Assembly: GCF_000340215.1 (NCBI RefSeq)
Contig: NW_006921548.1
Span: 359,400-423,399, forward strand
Direction: 5' to 3'
Length of the DNA: 64,000 nt
From: Pseudocercospora fijiensis CIRAD86
Taxonomy: Eukaryota > Ascomycota > Dothideomycetes > Mycosphaerellales > Mycosphaerellaceae
Shown: piece by piece, positions 32,701-42,329 of the stretch
How the letters are laid out: every line of letters starts with the position of its first letter
Numbering within the stretch: the stretch's first letter is position 1
Translations under genes and position numbers: made by a program
Notes under the pieces: generated by a model
Database searches by the model: none
What the model was told of the DNA's origin: nothing
What the model saw: only the letters and a program-made list of their open reading frames with translations

Positions 32701-33705
32701 CAGTCAGAATCTACCCCAAGACAAGCAGTCTAAAGAGACTAAGGGTGCTGCTGAGTACCGTGGCATGGCTAAGCGCCGCGCCCAAACGTCCATATTGGAC
32801 AACACTACGTCGACTCGATTGCTGAATACGCAACAGCTAGCAACTCCAATGTTCTCGCTGGCGAGATGAAGCACAAGGGCATGAAGCAGCAGATCGAGCT
32901 CACTAATCATCAGAATGCAGAGCGTGATCTTCTAATGCGCCAGAGCCTCGAGATGACTGTTCGACTGCTATTGCAGAACGGCTATGTCAACGACCAGCCG
33001 GAGTTGACAGCACAGATGAAGGGTCTCTTCGAGAACAACCCCCAGCTGTTCGATAGCGTGCTTCCTCGATCCGAGCAGTCTCGCGACGATGACCGCTCTG
33101 TGCTTGACGGCATCGACTCGATTCTCTCGGACAGTGACCACCTTATTGTCAATACTGGCGAGCGACTTCTCCAGTATCACTGCCACGAGTTCATCGGCCT
33201 CCCAATTAAGAACAATGCAATGAAGCCAGACTTCCGCCAGTCGCTGCAAGCTGCATATAACTACGACTACAATCGCCAGAATTGCACTCCGTCGAATCCT
33301 GACAACATCTATTGGTTCAAGCGCTTTGGCTACGATGATAAGCCAACTCAACGCCGTGCAGTCTATCGTCGTGGCGACTTTGTGCGCTATCGTGGTATCA
33401 ACATTGGCCGTATTGATCAGATTTTTACTCACCGCACAGCCAAGGGTTTATCGCTGTCCATGCGAGTTACTCCAGCGCAGACCGACAACACGCCTAAGGG
33501 CAAAGACCCTATGCTGCAGCTGCCTGTCTACAAGATGACCAACAAGCAGATTACCGTTGGAGTTAACGCTATCGTTGGCAGCGAGATCTGGATGTTGCCA
33601 GTTACAGGTGGCAGCGGCCTTGACATGACCATGGGCAAAGAAGCTGTCAAACTTAAGAGCGGCGAGCGTGTGTTGTTCGTGGATTGGGACTTGCAGTTTC
33701 TTTAA
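29734..33705 (+). pseudogene. CMC (CACTA-like) DNA transposase, disrupted
   Basis: Starts at ATG 29,734 (MRFTFLPPHALGR). Residues 1-447 are a disordered acidic N-terminus followed by a conserved region with FFFNPQQLFTRIL and RAWASSIRTTSG, typical of the long fungal transposases related to TNP2/CACTA. The catalytic part is at 31,480-32,400: FDPIYQAHPIRGELE, MFMDSFGLYRNMRRSLMGWY (first Asp), TLGPHGSN, CAFTIAYTGDM (second Asp), a CRDC motif, LDIILSRPSDPTHSEY and LHKFAMPLGWQRLQSP. Later come NVHIGxHYVDSIAEYA, a HEFIGLP block and a C-terminal RRGDFVRYRG domain. It is broken by TAA at 31,054 and 31,799, TAG at 31,988 and TAA at 32,552, each explicable as CAA/CAG to stop, and by frameshifts near 31,400-31,440 and 32,780. 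Base composition is normal, so RIP here was light. Confidence 0.85.
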
Positions 33706-33716
33706 GCACAGCAGAG

Positions 33717-34105
33717 GTATGCAAGGCCAATCCATCGAAAGCTGTTGTGAACCTATACTGACACCGGCGCAGGCTCTGGCTCTGATTATCGCCTCGTCCA
33801 TCATTCCAAGTAAGTGCCGCTCAATCTATCTCAATCGCAACAACACGCTGACTATCCATCGCAGAATAGCAGCTCCGCTCTCAGGCTTTTCATTTAAGGC
33901 TCTCAACTCCGGCACCGCAGCAGTCTCTTCTTTCGTTCATCCACTCGACGCTCTCGCATGTGGTATGTCTCTCGTACCAGGTCTATTAATGCCCAGATAC
34001 TGACTTGTGATCAGCAACGCTTCTTCTACACGCGAAGTTCTCGCATATGGTACGTCTCTTGCAGCGCTGGAGTCCTTATTACCTGGATACTAATATCGTA
34101 ATCAG
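33717..34105 (+). other. Chain of four mini-introns downstream of the transposase
   Basis: Introns 33,717-33,772 (GTATGC..GCGCAG), 33,810-33,864 (GTAAGT..TCGCAG), 33,963-34,014 (GTATGT..GATCAG) and 34,050-34,105 (GTACGT..AATCAG) are 52-56 bp each, with branch motifs CTGAC, CTGAC, CTGAC and CTAAT. The enclosed exons are 37, 98 and 35 nt. After splicing, one frame stays open from 33,775 to TGA 34,247-34,249. It is not in phase with the transposase, whose stop at 33,705 is 12 nt earlier. This could be a spliced 3' UTR or a small second ORF of the element. Confidence 0.5.
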
Positions 34106-34149
34106 CTCATGACTCTTTCCGCAACCCACGACCTACGACTCACGACCTA

Positions 34150-34500
34150 CAGCACGCGGTGCTTTGATTTCTTTCACGTTCGGCTTCTTTCACGTTCGGC
34201 TTCTTTCACGTTCGGCTTCTTTCACCACCCACAGCACGTAGCGCTTTGACTTCTTTCACGTTTGACTTCCTCCGCGATCTACGTTATACGGCATTCCGAC
34301 TTCTTCATTTGCGATCCATAGCATGCAGCGCATCGACTTCGAATGGCGGCTTCTGCGAACGGCGGCTTCTGCGAATGGTGGCTTCTGCGAAAGGTGGCCC
34401 CTGCGAGCGGCGACTTCGAGCAACGAGTGCAGCGACTGTAAGGCTGGGTAGACAGCTGGACACTGGATAGCTGGACACTGGATAGCTAGATTGCAGGTGT
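34150..34500. repeat. Cluster of short tandem repeats
   Basis: Three arrays in a row: TTCTTTCACGTTCGGC (16 bp, about 4 copies, 34,168-34,224), an 18-bp unit GGCGGCTTCTGCGAATGG (about 5 degenerate copies, 34,342-34,420) and GACACTGGATAGCTG (16-bp period, 34,450-34,490). No gene is supported here. Confidence 0.7.
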
Positions 34501-34680
34501 AGCATGCGCTGCCGCCATTGGTCGCCGCGTGGGGTCCGCTGGACCATAGACCTCGCACGTTCCATTGCACGGTTTTGCTTGTCAAAGAGTCGACCCGAGA
34601 AATCATTTTTGTAAGAACAAGGAGAACACAAAAGGAGCGAAGAGACATCCCGTGGCACTCATGGGTGTGTATGGCAAGAC

Positions 34681-35787
34681 ATGGAGCTATACCAGAAGCG
34701 TTTGGTCCATGGACCAAACGCTTTGATCATCAGTCCCTCGCAGCCTCGTCATCTACACCTCGCCAGCATAAACGAACAATATGCATTTCCTTTCGTCAGC
34801 CGAAATGCCATTCCGCCGGGAAGGGGCTCCCACAGCGGCGATATGGTTGCGTTGCTCTCGAAACTAGATACTATATATTCATGCCCGTACTCCATCATCA
34901 CTCTAGAGATCTCTGTGAAGCGAGACAGAATGCCGCTGGGCTTCACATTTCTGCAGCCCTCTTTCCTTCACAGGTATATTTCGCCACAACAACCACAAAA
35001 CATAATGCTTTCCGCGGTGCCCTTCAGGTCTGGTTCGATTCTTTACATCCTTCTATTCGGGGAAACATTGAAATCCAGCCGGGACAAGTTCAGGAAAATC
35101 AACATACCTCCAAAAGTTCTCTTTCTGCACATCACATACGACACCTCAAAGCCTCTCACTTCCCTCATGCCCAACGATGTTGCGCACATTTCATTCGGCC
35201 CAGAAAACGACATGTTCGTTCGACCAGGCCCTTGTGGACCCTCCCCCATGTATCTGGGCCAGAGAACGAATTATCTCTTGCTGATCAGAGATGCTGTGAG
35301 CCAGTACATGCCTCTGCCCGAAGAAGAGGCAGCAAACTTCTGGATAAATCTCCAAGATGCACCCGAAAAACTTCAAAATTACGTCCAGGACAGCGTTGGG
35401 GCATGTCGCAGTCCTCAAACAGGAGATGGACTCGATCTCAGCCCAGAGCATGGTTCAAAACTTAGGCACGGGTCCTTCGCCGAGTTCATTCTACTGTTGC
35501 AGATGGCATCAGCCGAAAGGCAGCGTGAAATGCGCCCCGCCGGGTCCGACGAGGGAGATGCGATTACTTGCTTTGTGAAAGAGGGCGAATTTTCATCATG
35601 GTTGAAAGGTTGGATCTGGCCCAACTCTGAACAGCTTTTGGAGCGAATGGATCAAAATCCACACACAGGCGCAAATGGAGCTCGGTGGAACGATTTGGCT
35701 TCGAAGGAACGAAAAGCGAACGATGATTTTTTGACTACTTCATTCTGCGAGAAGGGCAGTAAAATGCCGAAATTGGCAAATGACTGA
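34681..35787 (+). CDS. Hypothetical protein (368 aa)
   Basis: Open from ATG 34,681 (MELYQKRLVHGPN). Whether translation begins here or at the later in-frame Met at 34,843 (MVALLSKL) is unclear, because the first 30 codons include a perfect 28-bp palindrome. The body looks like a folded globular protein (SGSILYILLFGETLKSS, IPPKVLFLHITYD, NYLLLIRDAVSQYMP, EEEAANFWINLQDA, SFAEFILLLQMASAE) with a Lys-rich end. It has no membrane helix, signal peptide or family that I recognise. The gene is the last one in the island; RIP-type sequence begins about 80 bp after its stop. Confidence 0.5.
   Translation: MELYQKRLVHGPNALIISPSQPRHLHLASINEQYAFPFVSRNAIPPGRGSHSGDMVALLSKLDTIYSCPYSIITLEISVKRDRMPLGFTFLQPSFLHRYISPQQPQNIMLSAVPFRSGSILYILLFGETLKSSRDKFRKINIPPKVLFLHITYDTSKPLTSLMPNDVAHISFGPENDMFVRPGPCGPSPMYLGQRTNYLLLIRDAVSQYMPLPEEEAANFWINLQDAPEKLQNYVQDSVGACRSPQTGDGLDLSPEHGSKLRHGSFAEFILLLQMASAERQREMRPAGSDEGDAITCFVKEGEFSSWLKGWIWPNSEQLLERMDQNPHTGANGARWNDLASKERKANDDFLTTSFCEKGSKMPKLAND
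34696..34723. repeat. 28-bp perfect palindrome
   Basis: AAGCGTTTGGTCCA is followed immediately by its exact reverse complement, with no spacer. It lies inside the 5' end of the 34,681 frame. Confidence 0.95.
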
Positions 35788-36059
35788 ACAAGCCTTGCCA
35801 GGAATGGTCTATTGGTGCCTTGCAAAAGGGCCCGGACTGTTTTTCGCGGGGAACGAGGGCTACCACCTTATACCTCTTCTAATAGCTATACTACTACATC
35901 TCACTAAATATACCTATTGCACGGTTAGAAATCACTGTATACTATGTTAACTTGTATACTAAGTCCTCTCGTATGTATCTAATACCTATTTTAGTATTGT
36001 TCGTAGCATATCCGCCTAAAAGCCGTATTTTTAGCACCTATTTGCCTAAAGCCGCACCC

Positions 36060-37000
36060 CCCTCCCTCGATCTATATAGCAGCCAACCTACTACTATAGC
36101 TCTACTTACTAAACAAGACGAGAACCTTATTTAATAGGCATTAGACGAGGGTTGGAAGAGCAGAGATATTATATAGTTATTACTCCGCGATAGACGTAGC
36201 TCTCGTACTACTATTTAGACTCGAATAACTAGGTGGAATAGGACTGCTACTATGTTTCTAGTAAAGGGTGGTAGGCCGCATATAATTACGCTAGCTATAC
36301 GAGACGACCTACTAGACTTCTTAATAATAAGAAGTATATACTAGCTAGAAGAGATATAGATTATATTGCTAGAAAATCACTAAGAATAGGTATTACAATC
36401 GACTATTAGTCGTTACTTATTAAGTAGCGACTTTACATATAAACTGCTGTCTCGTACGGCTTTATAAAGAGACCCTATAGCAAGGGCTCTATTTAAGGCT
36501 AAATTATAGTTATTTGCGGCCTTCTAGATTATATGCCTTAACGAGTCTTATAACTCTAATAAGACTGCACTTAGAAGGCGTAGATAGGCACTAAAAGGTA
36601 TTCTAGCAAGGGATGTCTAATACCCACACTATTCGTAGCGATATACGGTCCTTCTAGTATATACGATTAATAGCTATCTTCTGGAGCTACTAATCTAGCA
36701 AGGCAGCGTTAATAGTTACGACTTTATTAAATTCGTACGCTATCGAATATTGCTACGTTATACGCTATATCTAGGTCTACGGTTAGTTATATTGCTAGAT
36801 AACTGTAGCACCTATTTAAGAGCTATTCTAAAGGAGATATGCTTAGCGAAGGGTATATACCTACTCTTCCTTCTACTATATTCGCCTAACTATAATGCTA
36901 TTGAACTAAGCTTCAAATACCTCAAGCACTAGATTAAGAAGCACTAGTAAACAATGCCTAAGTATAGATTACCTTACTAGCAAGTAGACTTTTAGACATA
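36060..37000 (+). pseudogene. Tc1/mariner-type transposase relic, RIP-degenerated
   Basis: The frame begins with a helix-turn-helix-like segment (ALDEGWKSRDII, SSRTTI, RITRWN). It continues to the DDE domain: SYDFIKFVRYRIL, then VILLDNCSTYLRAILKEI (second Asp block, family DNAxxH) and LLYSPNYNAIELSFKYLKH (family PPYSPDxNPIExxFxxLK, third acidic residue present). Many TAA/TAG stops replace Gln/Trp. Copy boundaries and inverted repeats were not identified. Confidence 0.82.
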
Positions 37001-38249
37001 CCTAGAACTAGTATATAAACGATAGGGTAACAATATCGACTACTTAGCTTAGTTTAAGTACTGTAAAGTGCTCGAGAAGCTATATAAATGTAGTCCGATA
37101 ATGCCGGCGGAGATATAGAATAAGAGGCAGTAATCGTAGTATGCGCTAAATTCTAGCTCGATTTGTGCGTAGAGTGCTAAGACCTTCTATACTATAGTAA
37201 ATCAATGCTGTATTCTCTTCTAAAGAACTTCTAACAGTTGCTATTTATATTGTTACTATCCGTAGTTACTATATAGTCTCCTAGTAGTATAGAAATTTCG
37301 AGGCTTAGTATGTCGGACTAAATCCCGAAATGTCCGACGTTTAGCTATATCCTATATACTATTACAACAACACTACATTATTATTATTATTATTGCCGGG
37401 CATTCGACAATAGGTGCGGCGCTCTTATATAAAAAAACAACGATATAAATCGCATATATAGTTATAGTACTATCTATCGGAAAACAAAACTCGTATTATC
37501 GGCTAAGCTTAAAGAAGCCGAGGTACGAGTTAGAATAGCAATAGTAGGGTCAAACATTTAGCTATTAAAGATTTAATACCTATATAGCGCTAGAAGTTAA
37601 CGATATTATATCTAAATCAATCCATTTAAAGCACGCGGTCTATCTATAATATCGCCTCTTGTATCTCTAAGTTATAGAATCAAAATCGGATAGGTAGTAG
37701 TAGTAATCTGTATAGCTAGGGTTAGCAAAGCTAGCTTGTTGTTATGTCGGCTTTATACCTCTCAATTTCGGCTACTTTAACGCATTATAGCAAAGTCTAT
37801 AACTCGCTTACGAAGCGCCTGCCTAATGCCGAAGGCAGGCACTACTCTCGCTAACCTATTCTTATTCTCTTAGCGTCGCAGTTGTCGTAGATTCTAGGCA
37901 TTATCTATAATAGCTTTAGTAATAGCTTCCTACCTATCCTACTATATCGGATACTATTAGAAGAACTAGACTAAGAAGAGAGGTATCTCTATATAGTTAC
38001 CTAATATAGTGCTAATATCCGGCGGCACTAGCGAGCTACGGAGCTATTGCTATAGCGGAGGCTAGACCTGCTATTAAGGCTATAGGGCGCTAATAAGAGC
38101 AGGGTTAGCTATTATTAACTGCAATAGCATTAGATTGAACTGTTATTACTACTACTACTATTGCTGTTGTTAGAGCAAGGCTATTAGCAGGATAGACTCG
38201 CTACTACCGCTATCACTAGTCGGTTGCTATCGCTCCGTAGTAAGGGCGC
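37001..38249. other. RIP-mutated sequence, no gene recognised
   Basis: TpA-rich, with an ATT microsatellite at 37,378-37,395. It probably contains the end of the mariner element and unassigned repeat DNA. No domain is readable on either strand. Confidence 0.35.
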
Positions 38250-39880
38250 TAACAAGACTATCAATTATATACTGTTACTAAGAGGCCTTGTTCTTCGCAG
38301 AAGCGGCGGTCTTTGCTTGTATATATTCTTCGTAAGAAGCGACAATCTTGTTAGCAAGCTCTATAGGTATATAATATAGAAGAGCGCTATTAACTCGGAC
38401 TACATTAGCAAATTCCTTCGCGTAAGAGCCTATTATACTATAATAGATACTACGGCGTTTGTAACAACTAATTCTACGGCCTAACTTCTTATTGTCGTAC
38501 TAGTAATCGCTATATTTAAACTGCTTAAATATAGTCGAGAATACCTCGTCGTCTTTACGGCATTCTTCCTTAGTCTTATCGTTAGTATTCTTTCGGCTAT
38601 TCTTAACCTAAGAGGCTACTTGTAGTAGCTCTAATAGATTACTATTAATCTTAATAAACTAGTTACTATTTAGTAGAGTTAATAGTCGATTAGGCATAGC
38701 AACGCGCTTGTAACTCTTAAGGACCTTAATTATATAGTAAGTGTTAGTATTAGCGCAATAGCGTAAGAACTTAGCTACCTCTTCGTAATAGTCGTCCTCG
38801 TAGATAATAGCGTAGAAAGTCTTCGAGCGCTTCGGTATAGATAGCCGTATATAGTAGATAGTAAATATACGGTCTATCTGTTAGTATAAGCCGAGTCCTT
38901 CTACGAACACCTAGGAAGCTACTCTATCTTCTACCTTCCGTATTAACTGCGCTATTTTATTGTTATACGGCCTCGAGTAGGCATAGTCTATATCGTCGTC
39001 TTCTAGCACATTATTAATAGTTATAATGTTATACTATTTGCCGTCTATTCGATACTAAACGACCTATATAAGGTCTGCGCTAAAGGGCTTCTTGTTATTA
39101 GCTCGTAGCTTCGGTGTTAGTATAGCTTTAGGTATACGCGAAGTCGGTCGGCGTTGCGAGCTAGCTTCTAACTGCGATTTCTTAATAACGCTATTAGATA
39201 TCGATATAGGCTTAGTAGGAGGTTTATTAGATAGGTCGGCGCTATTATTCTACCGTTTAGATAATGCTCTACGTGCCTTGTTTCGTAGTGTTTTGCCCTC
39301 TGTCGCTTTGCGCTTACGCGTAGAAGCTAGCTTCGCGCCCGTAGCTAATATCTCCGAAACTAGCTCTTTCTTAATACTCTATCGTACACTGCGCTAACCC
39401 CTCTTAACGGGCATACTAGTTCTACGAGGCACGGCTTTTAGCATAGACTTTAGTGTATCTAACGGTCTCGGCGGAACTGTAGCCCTACGAATAGGTCACT
39501 TCTCGATAGTAGGAGGAGGAGGTATCTAAGAAGTCTTCTCTAGATTAGTAGGCACCGTAACTATTTCCGCCGCTCCTTTCGAGCGTATATACATCGTTGT
39601 ATCTTCTTTACTAGACTCTTTACCTAGCAGTCTATTCTCCTTGTCGTTGTCCTCGTTATCGTCGTTATTAGTATTAGTGTTATATAAAGACCTAAGCTAC
39701 TAACTAAATCGCACTCCGTCGTCTTGTATTTCTAGATTATTAAATGCCTCGGTAGCTCGTAGACTATATAGCTCTTGCTAGTATACCTGCTTATTAAACG
39801 GAAGAGTACTAGGTAGATACTATATATCTTGTTATTGCTATAGGGATTAGGCCCGAAAATCGCGTAGTTGCGTAAATAGG
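38250..39880 (-). pseudogene. Unidentified coding relic, RIP-degenerated
   Basis: One minus-strand frame runs about 1.6 kb with stops almost only at Gln or Trp positions, so it was coding before RIP. Recognisable composition: acidic Asn/Asp-rich part near 39,640, a Lys/Arg-rich part near 39,250-39,400, then a folded-looking domain (YNNKIAQLIRKVEDRV, GLGLY, IDRIFTIYYIRLSIPKRS, YYEEVAKFLRYC, IKVLKSYKRVAMPNRLL) and a Lys-rich end (EEYIQAKTAASAKNK). No family is recognised. It lies downstream of, and in the same orientation as, the pogo relic and could be a second ORF of that element. Confidence 0.45.
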
Positions 39881-40869
39881 GGCAGTTTAGGTAGCTAAGA
39901 AGACAATATAGGTAGACTGGTTAGAAAATCACTAGTTTCTATAGTAATACTGTCTCTGTTCTTAGCCGCCTGCCTTGTAGCAACTATAGCTTGTTACTGT
40001 CTACGCTCTTCTTCCTTATAAGTCCAAATAACAAGCTTATATAAGGGTTTAAGTAGACCTTCTTCTTTAGTATCCGGATTAATATTACTACTAGGCTTAC
40101 TACCGTAGGTAAGCACGTTATAGACGGAAACTATAGTCTTCTTAGCTCTAGCGATTTTGACTATTATACGTAGAACAGGAAAGACCTTAAGCGCTTCTAG
40201 TAGTAGTAGCTCGATTGGCTTGTATGTCTTTACTAACTAACCGCTAGTAGACTATAGATTATAGCCTGTTTTACGCAATAGTTAGACCTTAACTTTCGTA
40301 TTAGGACGACTATTAACGCTTATATTAAGAGCCTTGCGACAGCGCTTCTTGTAGTTAGTCTATAACGTTCTCGAGCGCCTTGCCTTATCTCTAGCCTATT
40401 AAAGTGCTACTTGTTCGTCGTTAAACCTCCGCTTCTTAATAGCCTTCCTTGCCTTCGAAGTATACAATAGACCGCTAGCAACAATAGGCCTTAAAGAGGC
40501 TTCTTCTCGTCGTTTACGTACTCGAGTTGCCGCCTCGGTCTAAGAGAGGTCGAAGGTTACTTAGGCGGCTAATTAAGTATTAACCTCTATGTATGTAAAT
40601 AGCCGCCTAACTACCCCGGCGGATAGTAACGATAGGAGGCCTTCGAGCCTCTATTAGAGGAAGTTAGTATGTCTTATAGTAGTCCGCATACTTATTAATC
40701 CGGTCTGGCTCTCTACTGCTAGCCGAGGCACCTCTAGGTTACAGAGGCGTTAAGGAATAGTCGGCGAATAGTTATCTCCGCGGAGGTATTCTAGGCTTCC
40801 GACTAAGTCTATAACTCGGTCTATATAGTCGATAGCAAGCGCGTCTAATCGTTCGCGCTTCTGCTAATA
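39881..40869 (-). pseudogene. C-terminal extension of the pogo-like relic
   Basis: Continues the minus-strand coding frame after the DDE domain, with Lys/Arg-rich stretches (RVRKRREEASLRP, ARKAIKKRRFNDE). No domain could be identified. The extent of the original protein is unclear. Confidence 0.4.
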
Positions 40870-42153
40870 TTGTATAGTATTACTAGCGTTCTATTCGAGC
40901 CTAAGGAACTCTATAGCGCGCTCCGGATCGTACGGAAAGAGACCTGTCTTGCGGAAAGAGGATTTAATACTACTCGGCTTAAAGGTGTTAGTTCGAATAG
41001 AGTCGATTGCGGCTATAAACTCGGTTACGCTAAACTGCGTACAACTAGTGCGTATAGCGTCTATTACAGCTTGCTTATAATAGTGTTTGAATAGCTAGAA
41101 TAGGACTATATCTAGTAGTTGAAGGAAGTGTAAAGTGTAAGCTAGTAGGCCGAAGACTACTATCTTATAAGACTATGCAAATTCTAAGAACTCCTAGAAG
41201 TCGTAAGAGCTATAATTATCGCATATTAGTATGCGCCATTAGTCCTAGTTAGCTATATATCGTTTCGAATACTTGTAGAAGTGCTAAATGTAGTAATAGG
41301 CCGAGTTGTCGTTCAAATACCTACTTTCTGTTATATTAACTAGGGTCGAGCCGGATAGGTTAGTAAACTATCGTTCTTGTAACACCTTACTAGTAGCGAT
41401 TAACATAGGCGGTATATAGTTACCTGCGGCATTAACTGATTTAATAGAGGTTATATACTTCCGGTTAGTCTTAGACGCGCTCTAAGAGCGACGTTTTAGG
41501 TCTATTATAACGACGTATTCCTTGCCTCTAATACTAATCTAGAAACTAGTCTCGTCGAAGTTCTATATAAGACGTAGATTAGTAATCTTATAGTATACTA
41601 TTGTCTGTTGTAGCCGTATATACTATCGTCTTATCCGATTAGGTTTATAGGCCTCCTTCCTTGCTATTTTAATCGGCCTCTATAACACCTAGTAAAGCCT
41701 ATGTTCCTTTATAAACCTCTTCGTCTAGCGCCTATCGACTAAAGGTAGATTAAGTAGATCTATAGCATTGCGAAGAAGGATTTCGTTAGCAATACAGTGT
41801 AATAGCCGTATAGGTATGTCTAGGCCTATAACCTCGCGTCTACGGTAGTATTCGAGGAGGGCTGCTTGCTAAGCAGGCTTTATCTTTATGTTTAGTAGCT
41901 GTCGCTTAGTTAGCGCACTACGACCACTACGACGACCTATAGCATTTAGATATCGAAAGCGAAGCTTCTAATAGCTAACGTGCTCGTCGGTAGACTATTG
42001 TTTAATATTAGGCACGTAATCGTCGTAGTCTTAGTAGAAGGATAGTATCTTGTCTAAAACCGCCTAAATGCGGGCTTCTTCGTGCGCGTAGGGCGTTAGT
42101 TTAGCGACAGGGCGGCGTATACGCGCACTAGCGGTATTATAGACTCGAGGCAT
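40870..42153 (-). pseudogene. Pogo/Fot-type transposase relic (CENP-B HTH and DDE_1)
   Basis: ATG at 42,153 (MPRVYNTASARIRRP). The N-terminal half has a helix-turn-helix/CENP-B-like region (ALLEYYRRREVIGLDIPIRL, RRxTKRFIKEHRLY). The DDE_1 core shows FDETSFQISIRGKEYV (first Asp), PPMLIATSKVL, WRILICDNYSSYDF (second Asp), YKIVVFGLLAYTLHFLQLLD (family LPxHxSHxLQPLD, third Asp) and KPSSIKSSFRKTGLFP. All blocks are in order and only RIP-type stops break the frame. Pogo elements insert at TA; the ends were not found. Confidence 0.85.
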
Positions 42154-42329
42154 TGTTAGAAATTCGATAAGTACGTAGAAAAGCGATTAGGAAAGCGAAA
42201 TAGTAGTTATAATAGTAGTATAGTTATATTATAATGTAACTTGTCGAAAAAGTAGAAATTATAAGGTAGCTTGCAACTACCTCGTAGAGGTAGCGGCAGG
42301 AACGGAAGCTACGGATATAGAGATACTAG

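Noticed and set aside
39092..39397. 101-aa plus-strand ORF starting in a RIP block
   Set aside because: It is antisense to the unidentified minus coding relic and has no start context or domain; RIP removes stops on one strand unevenly.
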